This document shows, one piece after another, positions 18,048 to 25,058 of a DNA stretch of 61,608 bases. Each line of letters starts with the position of its first letter. Position 1 is the stretch's first letter. The notes below the pieces were generated by a model. That model was given only the letters and a program-made list of their open reading frames with translations. It made no database searches and had not been told where the DNA came from. The DNA lies in contig JAKISF010000021.1 of the NCBI GenBank assembly GCA_021648725.1, positions 1 to 61,608 on the forward strand, written 5' to 3'. Source of the stretch: Bacteroidales bacterium. GTDB taxonomy: Bacteria > Bacteroidota > Bacteroidia > Bacteroidales > JAADGE01. The translations under genes and the position numbers were made by a program.

Positions 18048-20243
18048 CTAACCTAAAATACTGTCTGAAACCCTGAATGCTTTTTTTATATATTTTATCT
18101 TTCTGATTTGCTTTAAAACATTATATAAAGTATCAGCATTTGATACCATCAAATCTATTGTTCCGTTAAATGTACTTTTTTCAGTTTTTATTGATAATGA
18201 AGTCATATTTATTTTATGCTCGTTTGATATAAGGTCAATAATTTCCGACAGTAAGCCTTTATTATCAACACCGTTAAACTTTATTGTTGTTCTGAACTGA
18301 ATTTCTTGAATAAGGTTCCATGTAATTTTTGCGGTATTTTTTCCGTCGGATGCATTTAGCTTCTTTGCTTGCACGCAATCACTTCTGTGTATTATAAATT
18401 CATTATTTTTTTTTCTGTAAATAATTGAAGAGTCTCCGTCAACAGGTCTGCAACATTTAGCTAATGATATATTTACGAAATTTTTTAAAATAAAGTTCTC
18501 TTTAGCACTAAATTTAATTATATCAACTTTGTTTTGCTTATCATTTGTCCAAATTCCTGTTACTCTGCTGAACACTCCTCTGTTTGATTTAAGAAAACTT
18601 ATAATTTCTTTTTCGGTAATTGTTTCATTCGCAACTCTGAAATAAAATTCTTTGTTGTCGGCACAATTAAATTTAATAATTAATTTATATAATTCTTTTT
18701 CGGTAACTTTAAATTTAGTTGAAATATTTTCATATATGTTTTCTCCTATATTTGTTGTTTTTCTTTTTTGCTTTTTTAAATAATGTCGTAATACATTTTT
18801 ACTTTGCGGACAAGCTAACACGTTTAACCATTCATTTTGAGGTTCAATTGAATCAGAATATCGAATCTTAACCTGGTCGGCATTATTAAGTTTATAATTA
18901 TGTCCTACAAGTTTTCCGTTTACTTCGGCACTTTGAAAATGAATACCGAAATCTGAATGAATTCTGAAAGCAAAATCTAAGGCTGTTGCATCTTTAGGCA
19001 GTTTTATTATTTTACCTTTCGGAGTTAGTGCATATATTTCCCTGTCCTGCGGCCTTATTAGCTCCATTACCTCTTCGTTGGAGAGATCTTTGTTTTCAAT
19101 AATATCTTTTATTGAATTAACCCATCTGTATATATTTTCAATATGCGGATTTTCATAACCGGAGGCATATCCTACTTTTGCAACTTTATTCATACGTTCG
19201 GTCATAATCTGTACTTCGGCCCACCTTCCTTTATACATTATATCAGCAATTAATGCTTGAAATCCGTTCGATTTCGGATTTGTAATCCAATCTTTAAATG
19301 TAAATTGTCTTACAGGAAAAATATCAGTCAGGTATGAATAAACTGTATAGCATTGTTGTTTTTCAGAATAAGTTTTCATAGGTTCAATAATAACTCTTAT
19401 GCTGTTAAAGTTATGAATCTCGTTAAAACTTATTTTTTTAAGCTTTGTTACCCTCCATGCTCTGTATAGTGAACGCTCTGTTATTTCAATTCTGAATTTG
19501 AATTTATTTTTCGGAAGATATTTTTTAAGTTTTTCGGTTATCTCGTTATAATATTTTTTTCTTTCGGGTCGCAGCTTTTTGGCTTTATTTTTTGTCTTAT
19601 TATACTCAACAGGCTGCCGATACATAAAACTTAAATCTTCAATTTCTTTTTTTATCTCAAATAAGCCTAAAAGATGGGCTAATGGTGCATAAATATCGTA
19701 AGCCTCAGCAGTTTTTATCATTTGAGAATTTTCTCTGATTCCTGCAAAAGTTCTTAAATTGTGTAATCTGTCAGCTATTTTAACATAAGCAGTTCTTTTA
19801 TCAATAGCCATATTATTGATAAACTTCTTGAAGGTTTCAACTTGTATTGTACTTTTAGGGTTAAAACCTTCTATAATTTTTGTTACACCGTCAACAATTA
19901 CGGCAACATCATGTCCGAACTTATTTTCAATATCTTCTACTGTATATTTGCCGTTGCTGTCTTCAACAACATCATGCAATAAAGCTGCAACTGCAGTTGT
20001 TGTTCCGAAGCCCATTTCACCAGTTGTGATTTTTGCAACTGCAATAGGATGAGTGATATAAGGGAGTTCTAATCCTGTTTTTCTGGATTGTTCAATATGT
20101 GCATCATCTGCTAATTCAAATGCTTTTTTAATTTTGATTATTGATTCCTTTGATTGTATTTTGTCAGAAGATTTAATAAAATCATTAAATCGTTTAGTTA
20201 CGATTGCTCTTTTTTCGTAATATGTAAGTTCTTTTGCCTCCAT
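18048..20243 (-). CDS. RelA/SpoT homologue with intact (p)ppGpp hydrolase and degenerate synthetase (SpoT-like)
   Basis: The domain order is HD hydrolase (about 40-195), synthetase-like (about 245-360), TGS (about 395-460, EIYALTPKGKIIKLPKDATA), zinc-finger-like Cys/His region (AKCCRPVDGD) and C-terminal ACT. Hydrolase residues are intact: His65, His90-Asp91, Glu94-Asp95 (LLHDVVEDS) and Asp158 (KIADRLHNLRT). The synthetase site is damaged: the Arg of the GRxKH box aligns with Thr255, the catalytic Asp with Asn278 (EIHNFNSIR) and the conserved His of NGYQSxH with Ile332. It should degrade (p)ppGpp but not make it. It lies 27 bases downstream of nothing co-directional but directly upstream of the M16 homologue (27-base gap). 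Confidence 0.9.
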   Translation of the reverse strand: MEAKELTYYEKRAIVTKRFNDFIKSSDKIQSKESIIKIKKAFELADDAHIEQSRKTGLELPYITHPIAVAKITTGEMGFGTTTAVAALLHDVVEDSNGKYTVEDIENKFGHDVAVIVDGVTKIIEGFNPKSTIQVETFKKFINNMAIDKRTAYVKIADRLHNLRTFAGIRENSQMIKTAEAYDIYAPLAHLLGLFEIKKEIEDLSFMYRQPVEYNKTKNKAKKLRPERKKYYNEITEKLKKYLPKNKFKFRIEITERSLYRAWRVTKLKKISFNEIHNFNSIRVIIEPMKTYSEKQQCYTVYSYLTDIFPVRQFTFKDWITNPKSNGFQALIADIMYKGRWAEVQIMTERMNKVAKVGYASGYENPHIENIYRWVNSIKDIIENKDLSNEEVMELIRPQDREIYALTPKGKIIKLPKDATALDFAFRIHSDFGIHFQSAEVNGKLVGHNYKLNNADQVKIRYSDSIEPQNEWLNVLACPQSKNVLRHYLKKQKRKTTNIGENIYENISTKFKVTEKELYKLIIKFNCADNKEFYFRVANETITEKEIISFLKSNRGVFSRVTGIWTNDKQNKVDIIKFSAKENFILKNFVNISLAKCCRPVDGDSSIIYRKKNNEFIIHRSDCVQAKKLNASDGKNTAKITWNLIQEIQFRTTIKFNGVDNKGLLSEIIDLISNEHKINMTSLSIKTEKSTFNGTIDLMVSNADTLYNVLKQIRKIKYIKKAFRVSDSILG

Positions 20244-20262
20244 TGTTATTTACCAAAAACAA

Positions 20263-20287
20263 AAAACAGATTATGAAAATCTGTTTT
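20263..20287 (-). terminator. intrinsic terminator or attenuator hairpin upstream of the spoT-like gene
   Basis: A 10-bp perfect stem (AAAACAGATT with AATCTGTTTT, loop ATGAA) is followed on the minus strand by a T-rich run. It lies downstream of the T9SS type B gene and 20 bases before the start of the Rel-family gene at 20243, so it probably ends the former transcript. It could instead act as a leader attenuator for the latter. Confidence 0.65.
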
Positions 20288-20382
20288 CAAATTTACTTTT
20301 CAAAGATATAACAGTTTTTTTTATATTTAAAACAAATTTTGAAAGAAATATTTTAATTAACGATGATTACAAGTTGTATTCG

Positions 20383-21912
20383 TCAATATACCAAAGACAC
20401 AAATCCTTTTTTTTGTATTCTTTTTCCGTAAGCATTTGTATAGCTTATAAAATATAAATATGATGCTCGTTCGGCAAGTTTTCCGCCGGGCAAGTATCCG
20501 TTCCAGCCTGAATCAGGGTTATTGCTTTGAAAGATTATATTTCCGAAATTATTGTAAACGGTTAGTTCATAGTCAGAAATAAAAGCAATTTTAGGTTTGA
20601 ATACTCTATTTTCTTCAATATTGCTGTTAGGATTAAATGCATTCGCAATAAAAACTGTTTCTTCATATTCAACACAGCCGATATCAGATTTATTATAGAA
20701 ATTATTTCTTTCGGTTGTAATGTAATAACAAAAAGTTCCGTCATCTGTATTATTAATAAATTGATTTTCAAATACAGTTTGAATATCATCAGTATAATTT
20801 AATTCCGGTGTTTTATCTATTTCTATAAATTCTGAGTCGGCATTTTCTCTTCTGAATATTATGAACTCATTGCCTGTATCATAATCCCATTTAATTTTGT
20901 TTACTTTATCAACTCCTTCTGACTTATTTACCTCTATTTTTATATTACTTATAATTTCTGTTTTACTTACTTCATCTCCGCAATAATCAATTGCCGATAA
21001 ATAATAATAGTTCTTTTCGTTATTATAATTATCCGTGAAGTTTAAGTATTTTTTATTGGTGTGATAAACTCCTGAAACAGAGTCGTATAAATCCATATAA
21101 TTATCTGATTTATAAAGTATATATCTTTTAACTTCTGAATTCGGATCTACATTAAAATAAAGACTTATATTATCATTTACAATTAGGGAATCAACTTTTA
21201 AATATTCAGGGTATTTAATGGTATTCGTAAAAACATTTGTGATATTTGAGAATGATTCGGCTCCGTCATTCCTTACTGCTTTAACATAATATTTATAATC
21301 AAACTCATATTCCGCCCCATTGTGTACAAATATTGTATCGTTATATGCCGTTGTTCCTATTTTTGTATATGTACCCGAATTTATTTTACAGTAAATTTCA
21401 TAATTTTTAAAATTGCTTCCCCATGAAATATAATTATTCCATTTAAGAATATTTTGCTTATTACAGTAGTCAAATTCTGCTTGTAAAAAAATAGTTCTGT
21501 GAAATGCATCTATAGAGCTTCTGACAGTATCTCCCGCATCAATTCTGAATGCTATAATTCCGAAAGTTTCTTTTCGTATATTTGGTTCGGCAGGGCAATC
21601 AACACTATTATCTTCATATAAAAGTTGAAAAGAATCGTTAATTACTTTTATTGTGTGAAAGCTGTTCGGAGCATAATCAGGATTCGAGCAATTATATATA
21701 TATCTTTTTATCGAATATCCGCTTACTAAATTCGGATTATTCATTAACCACGAAACTATAGGCTTACCCGTTACCTGATTTACAGTAACATAGTCAATAA
21801 CAGGAGTTTCAACAGGTTGTGATGTTGAATTTTTGATATTAATAAATATCAATAATAATATAAGAAGATATGTTTGTTTCAGCTTTGTATATTTAATTAA
21901 AATAATTGTCAA
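20383..21912 (-). CDS. secreted protein with T9SS type B (gliding-motility-associated) C-terminal domain
   Basis: An N-terminal signal peptide (about residues 1-31) is followed by several fibronectin-III/Ig-like beta modules (about 35-410) and a type B sorting domain (about 425-509). The sorting domain has the recognisable core IANAFNPNSN, YELTVYNNFGNIIFQ, GWNGYLPGGKLA and YFISYTNAYGKRIQKKGFV. The protein should be exported by Sec and the type IX system. No catalytic motif was seen; it may be an adhesin or structural surface protein. It ends upstream of a hairpin terminator, and the SiaC-like gene lies 55 bases upstream in the same direction. Confidence 0.85.
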   Translation of the reverse strand: MTIILIKYTKLKQTYLLILLLIFINIKNSTSQPVETPVIDYVTVNQVTGKPIVSWLMNNPNLVSGYSIKRYIYNCSNPDYAPNSFHTIKVINDSFQLLYEDNSVDCPAEPNIRKETFGIIAFRIDAGDTVRSSIDAFHRTIFLQAEFDYCNKQNILKWNNYISWGSNFKNYEIYCKINSGTYTKIGTTAYNDTIFVHNGAEYEFDYKYYVKAVRNDGAESFSNITNVFTNTIKYPEYLKVDSLIVNDNISLYFNVDPNSEVKRYILYKSDNYMDLYDSVSGVYHTNKKYLNFTDNYNNEKNYYYLSAIDYCGDEVSKTEIISNIKIEVNKSEGVDKVNKIKWDYDTGNEFIIFRRENADSEFIEIDKTPELNYTDDIQTVFENQFINNTDDGTFCYYITTERNNFYNKSDIGCVEYEETVFIANAFNPNSNIEENRVFKPKIAFISDYELTVYNNFGNIIFQSNNPDSGWNGYLPGGKLAERASYLYFISYTNAYGKRIQKKGFVSLVY

Positions 21913-21967
21913 TTAAATATCTATTTAACAAAAAAAACTGTTTTTTAGTATTCGTAATAATAGAAAG

Positions 21968-22405
21968 TTATAATAAAGAGTCTATTAAACTATCTGTAAT
22001 TCCTACGTTATCATCATCGTTATCATCATCTTCATAAGGGATTAACTCAAAGTTTACATCCAACATGTTTTCAAAATCTTGTCCGGCTTCTTCTAAATCT
22101 TCGTCATCTTCGGGATAAAACCATCTTACTTTTACATTATTCCCTTTTTCGGAAATTTCTTCAAGTCTCAACATAATCATCATTAGTATTTTTGAAGAAA
22201 CAGTATTAAAGTATGTAAGTCTGAAATCAAAAACAGTTTCCTCAAGCGGGTTTTGCGAATACTCATCCAACCAGTTAAACACAGGATCGTAAAACTCAAT
22301 AGCATCCTCCGGGCATGTTTTTCCGGAAATCTCGAATTTACCGGAATCTCTGTCAAGAATAATACCGGGTAAATATCCGTCCGGCTTATAACTCAATATT
22401 TTCAT
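21968..22405 (-). CDS. SiaC-family regulatory protein (DUF1987)
   Basis: This 145-residue protein matches the DUF1987/SiaC pattern: YLPGIILDRDSGKFEISGKT, PEDAIEFYDPVFNWLDEY, then FRLTYFNTVSSKILMMIM and VRWFYPEDDEDLEEAG. In Pseudomonas, SiaC is an anti-anti-sigma-like partner that is phosphorylated on a Thr or Ser in the loop after YFN and binds a diguanylate cyclase. The equivalent here is the TVSSK loop, which keeps hydroxyl residues. The expected SiaA phosphatase and SiaB kinase genes are not adjacent. An acidic tail (EDDDNDDDN) ends the protein. It is located between the two Rel-family genes. Confidence 0.82.
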   Translation of the reverse strand: MKILSYKPDGYLPGIILDRDSGKFEISGKTCPEDAIEFYDPVFNWLDEYSQNPLEETVFDFRLTYFNTVSSKILMMIMLRLEEISEKGNNVKVRWFYPEDDEDLEEAGQDFENMLDVNFELIPYEDDDNDDDNVGITDSLIDSLL

Positions 22406-22562
22406 TTTTAATTATATTTAATAAAAAAAAACTGTTTTCTGCTTCCGGTGTTTTTTTAAATGGGATACAAAATTAAAAAAAAAAGAATAAACAAACAAAA
22501 CGAACAGACAAGATTTTTTTATTTTTCAGTAAGATACAAACAAATTTAAAACTATAATTTTG

Positions 22563-22570
22563 TATATTTG
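22563..22570 (+). promoter_or_regulatory. -7 promoter box upstream of the relA-like gene
   Basis: TATATTTG matches TAnnTTTG exactly and lies 36 bases before the ATG at 22607, in the divergent gap with the SiaC-like gene. A run of A/T precedes it; no convincing -33 box. Confidence 0.5.
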
Positions 22571-22606
22571 CAAAAAGCAGAATAGTTATTTCGGCTATTA
22601 TTTTTT

Positions 22607-24781
22607 ATGGTAATTAAACATAAAACACAAGAACAAAGTATTAAGTCTGAATTTGAAAGTTTTTTAACGAGAAATAAACATCGTTTTAAAACTAAGGAGC
22701 AGACTGAGTTATTGCGAAAAGCTTTTAAATTTGTATATAAAGCTCACAAAAATATGGTGCGGTATTCCGGAGAACCATATATAAATCACCCCCTTAAAGT
22801 AGCAAAAATTGTATCGGAGGACATAGGTTTGGGGACAACATCTGCTGTTGCTGCATTATTACACGATGTTCCGAACAAAACAGAATATGACCTTGAAGAC
22901 ATTAAGCGATATTTCGGAGAAAAAATATATTCAATAGTAAGCAGCTTAACCAAAGTAAAAAAAACAGAATATTTTGAGAATCACGCACAAGCATCTGTAT
23001 TAAGGCAAATTTTGCTTTCTATTTCTGACGATATTCGCGTTATTTTCATTAAAATTGCTGATAAGTTGCACAATGTCAGAACAATTGAACATTTAGCAAA
23101 AAAGAAAAGAACAAAAGTTGTTGATGATATTTTAAATATATATGCTCCTTTAGCTCACAGGTTGGGTTTGTACGATATTAAATCGGAAATGGAAGATATT
23201 TGCCTTAAAAACTCAAATCCGTATATTTATAATCAAATTAGTGAGAAACTTCAAAATTCGGAGCGAGAAAGAATTCAATTTATAAATAAGTTTATTTTAC
23301 CCATTAAAGAAAAACTTGATTCCAATAATTTTAAATATGAAATATACGGCAGGTCAAAATCAAAATATTCTGTTTGGAAGAAAATGCAAACAAAAAAAGT
23401 TCCTTTAGAAGAAATTTACGATTTATTTGCCGTAAGAATTATTTTTAAACCAAAAAAAAAGGAAACAGAAAATTTTGAAGCATTACAGATAGGAACTTTA
23501 ATAACTGATCTTTACAAAGAAAAAAAAGAACGAAAAAGAAACTGGTTAAAAATAGGTAAAGATACAGGCTACAGAGCATTGCATGTAACAGTTATGAGCA
23601 ATGAAGGACGTTGGGTAGAAGTTCAAATACGCTCTGAAGACATGCATGAAGTTGCAGAACACGGACTGGCTGCACATTGGAAATATAAAGGTTTAAAAGA
23701 AAAAAAGACTGAATTTGATAATAAAGTTAAAGATATATTAGATTATTTGTCGGAGGATAATTCTACGGCATTAACTTTTATCGATAATCTTAAACTAAAC
23801 TTATTTACATCAGAAATTTTTGTTTTTACACCGAGAGGTGATGTTATAAGCCTTCCGAAAGGTGCAAGTGTATTAGATTTTGCATTTAAGATACATACGG
23901 ATATTGCAATAAGAAGTATTGCCGGAAAAGTAAACGGTAAATCACAATCGTTAAATTATATTCTGAAAAACGGAGACCAAGTTGAAATTTTAACAACAAA
24001 AAAAGAAAATATAAAAAAAGAATGGTTTGAATCAGTAATTACACAAAGAGCTAAATATCAATTAAGAAAATATTTTAAAAAAGATATAAAGAAGAACATA
24101 AAAACCGGAAAGAAAATGCTGGAATATATTCTGAAAGATATGGAAACTGCAAATATTGAAAAATGTATTGACAAAATAAGTACAAAATTATCGTATCGTA
24201 ACAGAGAAAAATTATTTGAAAACATAGGAGAGCAAACAATTTCTGAAAAACAACTTAAAGAATTAATTAAGAAATATTGTTATAACGAAAAAAATACAAA
24301 ATTCTGGAAAATTAAAATGCCTTTTTCGGGAGGTGACAAAGAAAAAACTAACAAGCAACTGCCTGATTCTTATAAAATTGCAAAATGCTGCAATCCTATT
24401 CCCGGAGATGAAATTATAGGTGTAAAAGACCCTAAGGGGAATAATATAATACACATACATAATAAAAATTGTTTAACGGCTCAAACCGAAATTGCTTTCG
24501 GCTCAATTGAAATTGCAACCTACTGGACATCATACAAAGCAATATCCGTTTTAAAAGAATTTAAAATTTCGGGAATTAACGAAATCGGATTAATTAATAA
24601 AATAACTTCTGTTATTTCAAAAAATTTATCGGTAAATATCAAATCAATTAATTTTGATACTTCTAAATCTAATTTTACTGCAGAAATAAAGTTATATACA
24701 AAACAAGAAGGTTACACCGAAACTTTAATAAAACAACTGAAAAAAATTTCTGCCGTAAAAAATATTGAAGTAGTAGGTTGA
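22607..24781 (+). CDS. RelA/SpoT homologue with intact (p)ppGpp synthetase and degenerate hydrolase (RelA-like)
   Basis: It has the same architecture as the paralogue at 18048-20243: HD domain (about 35-190), synthetase (about 240-355), TGS (about 395-455, EIFVFTPRGDVISLPKG), AKCCNPIPGDE and ACT. The synthetase motifs are intact: GRSKSKYSVWKKM, YDLFAVRI with the catalytic Asp, TGYRALHVTV with the His, and VEVQIRSEDMHEVAEHG. In the hydrolase, His61, His86-Asp87 and the ADKLHN Asp remain, but the Glu-Asp pair needed for hydrolysis is Asn90-Lys91 (LLHDVPNKT). It should therefore make (p)ppGpp without degrading it. ATG chosen because it follows the promoter box. Confidence 0.92.
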   Translation: MVIKHKTQEQSIKSEFESFLTRNKHRFKTKEQTELLRKAFKFVYKAHKNMVRYSGEPYINHPLKVAKIVSEDIGLGTTSAVAALLHDVPNKTEYDLEDIKRYFGEKIYSIVSSLTKVKKTEYFENHAQASVLRQILLSISDDIRVIFIKIADKLHNVRTIEHLAKKKRTKVVDDILNIYAPLAHRLGLYDIKSEMEDICLKNSNPYIYNQISEKLQNSERERIQFINKFILPIKEKLDSNNFKYEIYGRSKSKYSVWKKMQTKKVPLEEIYDLFAVRIIFKPKKKETENFEALQIGTLITDLYKEKKERKRNWLKIGKDTGYRALHVTVMSNEGRWVEVQIRSEDMHEVAEHGLAAHWKYKGLKEKKTEFDNKVKDILDYLSEDNSTALTFIDNLKLNLFTSEIFVFTPRGDVISLPKGASVLDFAFKIHTDIAIRSIAGKVNGKSQSLNYILKNGDQVEILTTKKENIKKEWFESVITQRAKYQLRKYFKKDIKKNIKTGKKMLEYILKDMETANIEKCIDKISTKLSYRNREKLFENIGEQTISEKQLKELIKKYCYNEKNTKFWKIKMPFSGGDKEKTNKQLPDSYKIAKCCNPIPGDEIIGVKDPKGNNIIHIHNKNCLTAQTEIAFGSIEIATYWTSYKAISVLKEFKISGINEIGLINKITSVISKNLSVNIKSINFDTSKSNFTAEIKLYTKQEGYTETLIKQLKKISAVKNIEVVG

Positions 24782-24795
24782 TTTTTTGTTTTATT

Positions 24796-25053
24796 GCCAT
24801 GAATACACGATTTTTTTCTTTGTTTTTTATTCGTGAATTAGTGGCTATTATTATTCTCCCAAAACTTTCGCAATTCTATCTTTTATCTTTTGTTTTGTTG
24901 CCACGAATGCACGAATTTTGTTTTTTGCTTTTTTATTCGTGAATTCGTGGCTATTATTATTCTCCCCAAACTTTTGCAATTTTATCTTTTATCTTTTGTT
25001 TTGTTGCCACGAATACACGAATGTTTTTTGCTTTGTATTCGTGAATTCGTGGC
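24796..25053 (-). repeat. tandem palindrome array 1, behind hsdMS (three copies)
   Basis: Imperfect palindromes lie at 24796-24845, 24900-24951 and 25006-25053 (period 104-106). Each has 17-nt arms (left near GCCACGAATACACGAAT, right near ATTCGTGAATTCGTGGC) around a T-rich loop. The two 54-base spacers differ from each other at about three positions. Read on the minus strand they spell the last codons of the adjacent hsdMS gene with its stop: KIKDKIAKVWGE* and KIKDRIAKVLGE*, against KIKDRIAKVWGE* in the gene itself. So the repeated unit is 'gene tail plus palindrome'. Copy 3 ends six bases before the hsdMS stop triplet. Confidence 0.9.
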
Positions 25054-25058
25054 TAATA

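Noticed and set aside
20263-20287. Riboswitch upstream of the spoT-like gene
   Set aside because: Only a simple 10-bp hairpin with a T-run is present, consistent with a terminator; no conserved aptamer-like structure recognised.
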